From positions 1-19,205 of the forward strand of contig NW_014012752.1 of assembly GCF_000611645.1 (NCBI RefSeq): 19,205 bases of DNA, given 5' to 3'. How positions within the stretch are numbered: position 1 is the stretch's first letter; the number at the start of each line of letters is the position of its first letter. The stretch is from Monoraphidium neglectum. Its lineage: Eukaryota; Chlorophyta; Chlorophyceae; Sphaeropleales; Selenastraceae. The position numbers and the translations under genes are program-made. Of this stretch, positions 10,632-19,205 are shown piece after piece. Below the pieces are notes generated by a model. It saw only the letters and a list, made by a program, of their open reading frames with translations. It was not told the origin of the DNA and made no database searches.

Positions 10632-10659
10632 CATGGGAGTCGCTCACGCGACTCCCATG
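10632..10659. repeat. Perfect 12-bp inverted repeat with 4-base loop
   Basis: CATGGGAGTCGC (10632-10643), then TCAC, then GCGACTCCCATG (10648-10659), form a perfect stem. In a plus-strand RNA it can be extended by U-G, G-C and U-G pairs. It is about 280 bases past the ABCG stop codon and 2.1 kb past the RhoGAP stop. Its function is unknown. Confidence 0.92.
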
Positions 10660-10751
10660 GCGTCGCCACGGCAGTTCGGCAAGGGCATTGCACGACATTT
10701 GCAGCACGTAATGTCACGTGCATGGGCAGAGAGCGCTGTGGCGAGCGCACG

Positions 10752-10763
10752 CCCCCCCCCCCC
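10752..10763. repeat. Homopolymer C12
   Basis: Twelve consecutive C on the plus strand lie in the probable 3' flank of the ABCG gene. The tract is likely length-variable and prone to sequencing error. Confidence 0.9.
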
Positions 10764-10942
10764 AGTGTTCCGCCAAGCACCCATCATACAGCATACAGCG
10801 CCCTGCACACCGGCCAGAATTCTGTCCTGGCATGGTCTGCAAGCATCTAATCGCTGCTAGCGTTGCGCCAGCATACTCAAATGGCCCCTTGCGAGGCCGG
10901 AAGCCATGGCACGTCGCCGCAGCACAGAGGGCCGCCCCCGCC

Positions 10943-13900
10943 TCAGCAGCGGCAGCGGCGGCGCCTGACGCTCATCCCTGCGGCCGCCACAACCGCAAAC
11001 CCTGCAAAGAAAGCCCAAACAATGCCCGTGTTGCTCATGGGGTCTTCGGCCATCATCTGGAAATACACCAGGACGGGCTGCCCGTTGACAAACTTGGTGC
11101 GCGACCCAGCAAATTGGTTGACCATGACTGCGGCGCGTGTGTCAGGGACAGTAGAGGTGAGTGACCAGCAAGGTGATGGGTGGGTTTGCGACGCTTTCGG
11201 GGCTTCTTGTCTGAGGCGGGACTGGGGGAGCGGTGTGCTGCGTGGAGGTTGCGGACACAGCACGCGCATGAGGAGGGCGAGGCCCCGCCTGATCTGGCAA
11301 CCGCACTGCGCCCACCTGACGCCCAGGTGTAGCGCAGCGGGTTGAGCCACGACACCCAGATCAGCCACCGCGGGACGTCCACAAGCTGCGGGCGTTGCAA
11401 CGTTGGGCGGCGTCGGTGTGAGGCGATGGGGGGGGGGGGCAGGGCAGGCGCGGCAAGTGGTGAAGCGACGTGGCTGCAACTCGCCTTGACGCTTGCTGGA
11501 GGCTGAAGCAACCTGGGGACTGAAGGGATCAGTGGGTAACAACCAGCGATGCAGAAAGCAAATTTGCGATGAAGGTGGTGGGGATGATGCAGCCGAGACC
11601 AGGCAGGTTTAAAGTGGTGGCCATCAGCGCCGGGTGACGCGAGTGACGCACCGGTACGAGGCAGCCTGCGAACAACAGCTGCACGCCCACGATCAACGGC
11701 AGCACAGTGCAGGCGATGTCAATGGTGGGGGACCACGCCGCCACGGCGTAGGCCAGGGCTGCGGGCGTAAAGCAAGCGCGGTTGCGTAGAATGCAGAGAG
11801 GTCGGCAGGAGCTTGCTAGCAGAAACATACACGCACGGACCGGCGGAGCAGCCAGCCAAGGGGCGGGACGGCGGGTGCACCTTGGTAACACGCCCCCTTG
11901 ATAACACGCCCGGTGCGCACGCACGAAGCAGCTGGCCACGAGGGACGCGACCGCACCCCTGGGCGGGCCGGCGCGCGCGCGTGCCCGCGCGACGCACCGA
12001 TGCCGCAGCAGAACGCGGACCACGTGGCCAGCATGAAGACCCCCAGGGCGCCCTGGACCTTGCACAGGCTGAACACGATGGCGGCCGCCACGATGCTCAC
12101 TGGGGTGACCACCGCGATCTCTGCGGGCAGCGGGCGGCACGCGGTGACATAACACGCAGAAGCGTCGCGTCAAGCATGCCAACAGAAGCGAGGCGATGCT
12201 GAGCACGCCTTGTGAGCCGCCGCAGACGCCAGTTCCTGGGGCAACACCCACGGCCTGGCTCAGGGATGTCAGGGCCTCGCGTTCGCTGCCGGTGCTTGGA
12301 GCTTCCATCCGCTCACCCTCGGCAAGCTTCGCAACGAGGTAGGTGGGTGTGTGGTACAGCCCGTCGGCGCACTCCCTGAGGAACAGCCGCCGCTCTTTGC
12401 AGGTGCACAGGGGCAGCGGGGAGGCGAGAAGGGCGCCCGACAGCAGGGGTCAGCAGCTAAGCCGCGCCGATTCCATCAAGGCGCGTGCATCAACATGGCA
12501 ACGAGCGGGGCGCTCGTTTGCTGCACAAGTGCGTACATGAGGTTAGGGCTGCGGCATGCGGCGGGGCGCCCGCACCAGAGATGCTGGTGGGCAGGAAGGC
12601 CACAGAGAGCCAGAAGGGGATGGCGCTCCACATAAACAGCAGGCACGACATCTGCAGGCTCGTCAAAATCGTGACGTCAGCACCTGTTTGCGAACAGAAA
12701 TCGTGAAAGAGGGTATGTTATTTGACGGATGTGGGCCGGGCATGCACCAGGCTGCATGTACAAGCTGTACGCGTCAGCAGGCGTGCCGCCCACTGGCTCG
12801 GCGGGGTCCCTGTGCAGCCCGGCCTTTGTAACAAGGATGCGTAACGTCAAGGGAGGCGCACCCATGCCGAAGTACAGGGCGGATAGCACCAGGGCGATGA
12901 GCAGGTAGGCGGGGATGCGCGCCGTCAACCACCTCAGGCTTGTGAAGCGCCGCGCGGCCCGGTACTGCAGCGGCGGGGTGGTTTTAAAATGGAGAGGAGG
13001 CAAGCGTGTGCGTGGGCGTGAAGCTGCTTGGCGCAATCAAAGGCGGCAGGGCAGCCGGAGCGGGGCTGGGCGCGTCCAGGTGTGCTTGATGATGCGTGGA
13101 GGCCAGTGCTCGCTGCCTCACCCTGAGGAGCGTCGCGAGGGCCCACCAACAGGGCGCCGCTGCGGCGCCCGACGGGCCCACCACCGCCGCGGCGCGCGGG
13201 GCCGCGCGGCCGCCGTGCTTGCCCGGCTGGTGGGGCTTGGTTGCGACCTGGGGTAGGGCACGTGGTGGGCCAAAACAAGGGGTGGGGCAGGCGAGCAGGT
13301 CTACACTCGCTCACGTGTGAGACTCAAGCCAGCCTGCGGGACGGGAAGCACTTTACCTTGGTGCCGCGAGCCGCAGGGGGGGGCTCCGGGTCTCACCATG
13401 TGCGCGCGCGACGCGTCGTGGGCTTTTGCCAGGGCAGCGGCCTGCTGCGCGTCCTCAGCAGCGGCGGCGTACAGCTCGCACAGCCACTCCTGGGGGACAG
13501 GTGGCGTGTGTGTAGATGAGGATGGTGGCCGAGCAGCAGTACAACGTATCTACAGTCCCAAAGAAATGCATAGCGACCCCAATCTGGGGCTAATTTATAA
13601 GAAACCCGATTTGAACAGTCGAAGGCGCCAGCCACGCGAGCAGGCTCACCGCTCCGGTCCCCGTGCTGCTCAGGCTCGAGGCAGCGGGAAGGTCCAGGGA
13701 CGCAGCGTAGCGCAGGGCTGCGTCGCCGCCCGGGCCCCAGTAGACCGCCCGACCGCGCAGCAGCACCGCCAGGCTGGGAATTGCAAAGCGCGCACAGCAC
13801 GACGAGGGATCAGGGTCGGTGAAGGCTGGGGCTTTCAAGCCGCCGTAACGTGGCTTTCAAGCTGGCAGGGTGTCAATTGTGGAGTGGGGACGCAAAGTGA

Positions 13901-16131
13901 AGCAACGCAGTGTAATGCAGCACAAAACTCGCTGTCGAGTCTGAGAGCCGCCTCACCTGTCGGCTGTCTGCAGCGCCAGCTCGGTGGGGCGAGCGACGGT
14001 GGCAATCACGGTAGCGCCGTTCGCCGCCGCGTCCTTCAGAGCGATCACCACCTGCGAGGCGCGGGCACAAGCGGGCATGTAGTGCTTGCCCGGCTGCATC
14101 TCTTGCACGATGTTACAGGATTGCGGACGCATCAGGAGGCCTTGACTGATTGTTCGGGCTCATCTCCCCTGCAGACCCCATAATGTGTGGTGTACCTTGT
14201 TTGCGTTCGCGACATCCAGCCCTGCGATCGGCTCATCCAAAAGGAGGACGCTGCCAGGGCGAGCGAGCAGAGCAGCAAATGTGGGGACGCCTGTTAGTCA
14301 AGATCTGCGCATAGCCGGCAGCTGCCAAGCCCAAACAAGCTACTTGCACAAGCCAGTTTCCCTTATCTTGCTGGGCGTTTCGGCCACGAAATCGCTCCAG
14401 CAAGAATATACTCACACATCACGCACAAACCACACAAATTGCCGCGTGTCCGCATTACCTGGGCCGAGAGATCAGCTGCACGGCGATGCTGGTGCGCCGC
14501 GCCTCGCCCCGGCTGATGCCCTGGTCCCCTGCAGGGCGGCGGCAGGCGCGGCGGTGTCGGAGCCTGCAGGCGTGCGCGCCCACGCTAACGGCCAATGAGG
14601 GCCCGTGCATGCTGGTCGGACGCTAAGCCCTGTGTGATGAAGCGCATCGGCCATGAAAGCTTACCGATGACAGTGTCTTTGCAGCCAGACAGCCCCAGCC
14701 GCCGAGTCAGATCCTGGGGGGAGGACAGGGGGTCGGCTTGGGTCGTTGGCGCCAGTTCAGCCTGGTAGGCGTGCCCTGAATGCCAACGCAACACGCTGCT
14801 GCTACTATTGCTGCTACTGCTGATACTGCCAGTGCTGTTTCTGATGTTGCTGCTTAGTTGCTACCCCTGCAGCTATGCTCTGACACAAGTCGTGTGTGCC
14901 TGCAGCGCCCAGCCCCACCCCGCACACAGACACCGACACCACAGCCACCCCCACGAGCACACCCATGCACTCGTCAGCGGCGGCGGCGCACCTCAACGGC
15001 GGCGCGCTTCGCAGCTGCGCCGTCTGCCAGGGGCCGCCTCAGCTCAGCGGTGTATGAGATCATCTCTCTGACACTCAGGCCTGGGATGAGCGTATCCTCG
15101 GCCTCGACCTGTTGCGCAGGACGTTGTTATGCACCAGTACATGCGTGAGGGCCAGTGAAGGATTGGGTACTGCATGTGGTGATGCTGCAAGCACAGCGCC
15201 CGCATGCAGCAATGCGAGATGCCCGATGCCCCTGCCCCACCGGGACACGCTGCCCGCTCACGTATGCGGTGCGGTGCCGCAGAAAAGCACGGGTGGGCGG
15301 GACGCCGGAGAATGAGACGGTGCCTTCGACACTCCCCGGGGCCCCGCGGCCGGCGATGAGATCCAGCAGCGCCCTCTTGCCGCTGCCGCTTGGGCCCTGA
15401 CAAGGCGGGGTGCGCGCGCGGGGCGGCGAGGCCGGTGCGCGGCGCGGATGATGCAAGAGCGCGCGCGGCAGCTGGCCCAAGGCGGGCGCCGCTTTGGGCG
15501 CGCGCTCGCAGTGTGCCAAGGGCGAATGCCATGCCGACGCCACCATCATCTGCCAAAAACAATCCATTGCGATTCAGAAACAGCATGTACGCGACTCACT
15601 GTTACAAGGGAAAGGGAAGCTGGGCTGAAGGAACCGGTGACGCCAGACAGCAGATGCGCAGGCTTCCCGCTGCGCGCCCACCACGCGCGGCGCGGTGCGC
15701 GCAGGGTCAGGCCCTGAGGGCAGGTGCGGGTGAGGGTAGGGGCGGGTTACTGGCAACGATAGATGTGGAATTGCAAACGCGGCTGCGTGCACGCTTGCGC
15801 GATTGCGGTGCTGTACTGCGCGCGTCGCGGCTCCAATGGCAGTGTCAGCCAGGGTGGCATGACACGGGCCGCTCGGGGTGCGCGCTGTGGGCACAAGCGG
15901 GCGCGACGCCCCTTCTGCCGTGGCCCCAGCCCAGAAGCCGCTCATTGGCACCTGAACGGTGACGGTGACGTCTTTACAACTGCGGTCACCGTGCCTGCTG
16001 TCATCGGAGCTCCAGGCGGCCAGGCTGTCGCCACCCACTGACCCCGAGCCCGCGCCGCTGTCCCCGAGCGCCTCCACGTCCAGCGCCTGATCGCTTGCTG
16101 TCTCGCCGCAATACGCCGTGTCTTTCTTCAT
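10943..16131 (-). CDS. ABCG-type half-transporter with degenerate ATPase motifs
   Basis: My exons are 15952-16131, 15600-15713, 15262-15396, 14992-15108, 14665-14713, 14459-14528, 14196-14250, 13957-14051, 13650-13773, 13397-13489, 13122-13247, 12862-12964, 12576-12683, 12317-12394, 11998-12120, 11652-11758, 11316-11385 and 10943-11127; all phases agree and encode 643 residues, normal for a half-size ABCG. Order is NBD then TMD: LLSGVTGSFSPASL, Walker A GPSGSGKR (99-106), signature ISRGEARR (203-210), Walker B VLLLDEPIAGLD (223-234), H-loop region TVIATVARP (254-262). Membrane segments follow from about residue 400 (AYLLIALVLSALYFGMG, LFMWSAIPFWLSVAFL, IAVVTPVSIVAAAIVFSL, LPLIVGVQLLFAG) and the ABCG pre-C-terminal motif WLIWVSWLNPLRYTW. 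The family exports lipids, hormones or xenobiotics as dimers; the substrate cannot be read here. Walker A Ser/Thr, Q-loop Gln, one signature Gly and the H-loop His are replaced, so a heterodimer partner or regulatory role is inferred. Confidence 0.9.
11428..11439. repeat. Homopolymer G12 in ABCG intron 16
   Basis: Twelve consecutive G on the plus strand (C12 in the transcript) lie in the intron between ABCG exons 16 and 17. On the coding strand it adds to the pyrimidine content upstream of the exon 17 acceptor at 11385. Confidence 0.9.
14795..14854. repeat. Imperfect CTG/CTA/CTT trinucleotide tract in ABCG intron 4
   Basis: About 60 bases are made largely of GCTGCTGCT, CTACTATTG and CTGATACTG units on the plus strand (CAG-like in the ABCG transcript). 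The tract lies between ABCG exons 4 and 5. It produces a spurious Leu-rich reading frame on the plus strand. Confidence 0.85.
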
Positions 16132-16894
16132 TGTCCCGCGCTGATACGGGCTCTGTCAGGCCGTGGTTGGTTGGCAAGTCTCGAACACAGGTAAAGTGTG
16201 ACGGGAAACAGGGCTACGTGGATGTAAACTGCTGAGTTATAACTTGTATCGAGTAGGCTGGGGAGGCGCGGCTATTGCGCGTACCCCAAGCGGTCGCTGG
16301 TTTCAAAGTGGAGTAGGCCGGTGTTATATTATGCCGTGAATAGCAGAAAACTAGATAGCAACACGTGATGCGAAATCTAAGGGGCAGGCAGCCTCCTTAC
16401 GAAGTCCCAGGGGATCGTCGTCATGTGTGAAGCACTTGAGCACTGTACCGGGCTGCCTTGAACGCCTGCCACACACAAGCAATGAGTCTGTGGCGCATCC
16501 TCCGTGCCGCATCACCAGCCATTGGTCGCAGCAGCCGCGCTGTTGATCAGGCCTTCGGTTGCCGCCGGTGACGCACTGCTGACCAGAGCGCCGATTGCCA
16601 CCCCTGTTTCACTAGGGATCTGTTGAAGCATACAGCTCAGATGGTTGCACATGAATCACACTGAAACACGTGTTCAGGGCCAGTACACAACAGGCTCTCC
16701 CAGCAGCACCGTACTGCTGTGTACGTGTGCTCTGTGGTGCTTCGCACATCGCACGGGCCACCCGTTTGTGCTGCTGGTGGCTTGATAGATGTGAAGATAA
16801 CGGATCGGGGTTAACTTCATACTTCAGAGACCCACAGCAGCGCATGCGAGGAACGGAGGCTTGACCAGTCAGCGGAGGTGGCTGGGACGCATAA
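16132..16894. promoter_or_regulatory. Divergent intergenic region between the ABCG and kinase genes
   Basis: These 763 bases lie between the ABCG start (16131, minus) and the kinase start (16895, plus) and must contain both promoters and leaders. The part around 16190-16380 is less GC-rich than the genes and holds an AT-rich patch (GTGTTATATTATG near 16320). The octamer GAGTAGGC occurs twice, near 16253 and 16312. No operator or core element is convincing. Confidence 0.5.
16482..16571 (+). CDS. Small ORF, 29 codons, possible uORF or first exon
   Basis: The ATG at 16482 opens a frame of 29 residues, starting MSLWRILRAASPAIGRSSRA, then TGA. It is rich in Arg, Ala and Ser with no acidic residue in its first 20, like a mitochondrial presequence. 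The stop codon lies inside a good splice donor (CCG then GTGACG at 16568), so the frame could instead be a first exon. No continuation exon is recognisable before the kinase gene. It could be a uORF of the kinase leader or chance; I cannot assign a function. Confidence 0.25.
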   Translation: MSLWRILRAASPAIGRSSRAVDQAFGCRR

Positions 16895-19196
16895 ATGGAC
16901 AACCTTCTCGGTCGAATCAGCGTATCGTTGTCTAGCGTGAAGGCCAAAGACATCTCTGCCGTGGGAGGGGGGCAGCAGAAACAGGTGCGATCGCAGCACT
17001 TTTGTTCTTCGAACCACTGCCTGTTCAATAGCAGCGCCTGCGCACACGAGATGATGGTGCTTGTCTCTCGGACGTGTGAATTTGCAGGGGCCCTCCTTTG
17101 CGATCCCAGCTGCGCGCAGCAGGGCGCAGTCCTTTTCAAAGGGCGACGAAGCAACCGCGGCGCATAGCGCGCCGCACACGCCGCCGCGCTCGAGCACGCC
17201 GCCGGACGAGCATGCGGGGGAGGATGCACACCAGGAGCAGGGGGAGGCCACAGAAGTGCGCGAGAATGGGTTCGGCTGTGCAGACTGAGGGCGTGTTTGA
17301 AGGGAGGAGCGCTCCAGTGGCGTGCGTTCCCGCATGCAGTCCCAACACGACGGCACGTGCTTGGCCCCCCGTCCCTGTACGGCACGGTGCATGCATGTCG
17401 TTCCCGTAGGCTGCGTTGGGCGTGGTTGCACAGAAAGTGGCACGTCCGCTGACGTTTCCCTTACCACCACCTGCCTGACGGTGGCGCCGGGGCGCATGTG
17501 CGCAGGGGTGCAAACGGGAGGACTCTGAGTCGTACGCCAAGCGCACGATCACAGAGATTGAGACCTGCCTAGGCTTCAGATTCCACCAGGGTGGCGCTCC
17601 AGCGGCCGAGGAGGAAAGGATCAACGAAGTTGAAATCGAGGTGCAAGGCGGGGCCATGCAGCAGGCGCCTTGAGTTGCCAGCATTACTGGGTGGTGCGCA
17701 TGCTCAACAGCAGGATGCACACGCACCTGAGGCGTGCGCATGCAAGCACTTGCATGCAGTCAGAACAGGTTGCATGCAAGCGGGAAGTTGTCCTGATCCA
17801 TTCCAGGACATGATTTAGAACTGAGTGGCCGAGCACAATGCCACACTCACTGGAACGCCATGCGCATGGCCCATGGCGCGCGACTTGACGACTCATACCA
17901 GAACCTGAACGTCCAGGTTGAGGCAGCGCTGGCTCAGGGCCTGAGCTTCAAGGACAAGTTTCGGACCAGCACGCGGCGGCGCGCGACGGGGTCGGACGGC
18001 GACGACGACGCGGATGCACCGCTGGCGGATCTGGTGGAGGACCGCAGCGGGCCGGAGGAGGGCGATGGCGCTGCAGGTGAGCGCTGAGGCAGTGCAGGCG
18101 GGCGGCACCAACGCCTGTGTGAAAGCATGATTCAGGATGAAAATCATGATGCAGGATGCAGACAGTTGCGAGGGAGGGTCACGATTTGAGAGCAGTTGCG
18201 CAACACCATGCCCGGCTGCGTTTATTCCTTCTATCCTGCCAATTGGCAGGGGTCCGGCAGCACGAAGTGCCAGCAGTGGGCGCGCCCCCGACGCCCGCCC
18301 AGCCGCCAGCCGTGCCTGGCAAAGGCGCAGCGCCAACAGCAGTAGCAGCTGTGGGCGGCGGCGGTGGCGGCGGCAAGAAGAAGCTTGGAGGCCTCAAGCT
18401 TGCGGTTGGCAGCCAGATGGACACTGGGGAGTGGACAAGCCACGGGCAATTCCTAAAGAAGGACAAGGCGGGCACCGAGATCCCCAACGGACTACAGCAG
18501 ATCAAGGCGGATGATCTGGTCAAGGTGATCTGGCCAGGCGGGGCGAGGTGTCGGATGGCTCGATGGGCGCAGCAGCCTCACGGCAGGTGCTTATCACAAG
18601 CACAGCTGTTCGCGTGGGGGGTTAAGGGGCAGTGTTGGGCGGTGGTGCTTGTTGTGCTTTGCTGGGTTACGTTTGTCTCTGGCTCCCCACAGGCAGCCGC
18701 CGACCCTGGCTGCCTGTGCATGTGCCGCGGATGCCTCAGGTCAAGGAGCTGGGCCGCGGCTGCTTTGGCAGCGTGTGGTTGGCCAAGTGGCGGGGCGTCG
18801 AGGTGGCACTGAAGGAGATGCTGCACCAGGTGGGGGCGCTGGGCCGAGATTTTGGGCCCGCCGCGCTTAGCACCCAACGATACTGCGGCACGCAGCAGCT
18901 CTTCTCGCGAGCTGGCGTGCCGTCCACAATCTTCATCCACGAATTTATTGAACGGCAGCGTTGACCGGCTTGGCCCCCCGCGACGCATGCCGCGGCATGC
19001 TCCCAATCTCTGTTCGAAGGGCCACGACACCAACCCTGCCGAGGTCTTCAGCGAGGCCGAGAAGCTCGCGTCGCTGCGCCACCCCTGCGTGATGGCGTTC
19101 TACGGCATCGTCACGAGCCCCGACGCGTACGCCACGGTGGCGGAGTACATCTGCCACGGCAGCCTGAGGGGCGGCCTCACGAAGATCAGGAAGAAG
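16895..19196 (+). CDS. Raf-like (MAPKKK-type, TKL) protein kinase, 5' part only
   Basis: My exons are 16895-16984, 17088-17255, 17506-17640, 17902-18076, 18250-18524, 18740-18829 and 19020-19196; all phases agree (370 residues). The window ends in the next intron (donor GTGGGG at 19197). The start is the first ATG after an in-frame TAA directly upstream. Residues 1-280 match no domain I recognise: a Ser-rich start, a Pro/Ser stretch, an acidic segment (DGDDDADAPLADLVED) and a Pro/Ala-rich then Gly-rich linker ending KKK. The kinase domain begins near residue 280: Gly-rich loop LGRGCFGSV (285-293), VALK with catalytic Lys306, alpha-C FSEAEKL with Glu323, then LRHPCVMAFYGIV and TVAEYICHGSLR. 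The ADDLVKVKELGRG junction and FYG/TVAEY pattern resemble plant Raf-like kinases (DLEELKELGSG). The catalytic and activation loops lie outside the window. Kinase identity is firm; the first four exons are less certain. Confidence 0.85.
17738..17779. repeat. Cluster of TGCATGCA palindromes in kinase intron 3
   Basis: GCATGCAAG (17738-17746), then CA, then CTTGCATGC (17749-17757), form a 9-bp inverted repeat. The palindrome TTGCATGCAA follows at 17770-17779. All copies carry the CATGCA core, which is known as the RY element in land-plant promoters, but here they lie in an intron. Confidence 0.8.
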
Positions 19197-19205
19197 GTGG
19201 GGGGG

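Larger units (their letters stand above)
8518..10942. other. Gene-free stretch between two convergent genes
   Basis: The RhoGAP stop is at 8517 and the ABCG stop at 10943, so the 3' ends of both genes face this 2.4 kb. Reading frames of up to 213 codons occur on both strands, but they overlap one another, show no motif and no family resemblance, and have Cys/Arg/His-rich composition typical of non-coding frames. The algal poly(A) signal TGTAA occurs on the plus strand at 9916-9920. On the minus strand it occurs at 9138-9142 and 9080-9084. The stretch probably holds the two 3' UTRs plus spacer. I cannot exclude a non-coding RNA or a fast-evolving gene. Confidence 0.5.

Noticed and set aside
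10632..10659. Hairpin as a bacterial-type terminator
   Set aside because: It has no following U-run, and the surrounding genes are intron-rich eukaryotic genes.
14808..14900. Leu-rich hydrophobic frame resembling a signal peptide
   Set aside because: It is produced by the CTG-like trinucleotide tract inside an ABCG intron on the opposite strand.
16612..17497. Two long minus-strand frames of 257 and 226 codons
   Set aside because: They are antisense to kinase exons 1-2, whose plus-strand phases and splice sites agree with the downstream kinase exons.

Overview
The window looks like nuclear DNA of a green alga (Chlorophyta, perhaps Trebouxiophyceae or Chlorophyceae). It is GC-rich. The genes are split into many short exons, with donors of the type GTGAGN, GTGCGN or GTGGGN and acceptors ending CAG. 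The encoded families are plant-like: a vacuolar sorting receptor, a half-size ABCG transporter and a Raf-like kinase. I saw no operon, insertion sequence, CRISPR array, tRNA or rRNA.

Four multi-exon genes can be reconstructed by eye, and every exon junction keeps the reading frame. (1) Positions 1-5263, minus strand: a vacuolar sorting receptor with signal peptide, PA domain, VSR core and EGF-like repeats; its 3' end lies outside the window. (2) Positions 5566-8517, plus strand: a complete 8-exon gene for a 476-residue RhoGAP-domain protein. (3) Positions 10943-16131, minus strand: a complete 18-exon gene for a 643-residue ABCG half-transporter. (4) Positions 16895-19196, plus strand: the first seven exons of a Raf-like (MAPKKK-type) kinase that continues past the right edge.

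Genes 1 and 2 are divergent across a 302-base gap. Genes 2 and 3 converge on a 2.4-kb stretch without a recognisable gene but with two hairpin-forming inverted repeats. Genes 3 and 4 are divergent across 763 bases that hold a 29-codon ORF. Several introns carry simple repeats: a (TG)18 tract, a GT-rich island of more than 300 bases, and an imperfect CTG tract.

No operon-like or defence-like system is visible. The most interesting signal is that two neighbouring genes encode intact folds with damaged catalytic motifs. The RhoGAP has Lys at the arginine-finger position and lacks two other active-site residues. The ABCG NBD is altered in the Walker A Ser/Thr, Q-loop, signature and H-loop, while Walker B is kept. 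Both read as intact, spliceable genes, so they may be pseudoenzymes or partners of active paralogues and not dead genes. All exon models are manual and need transcript support.
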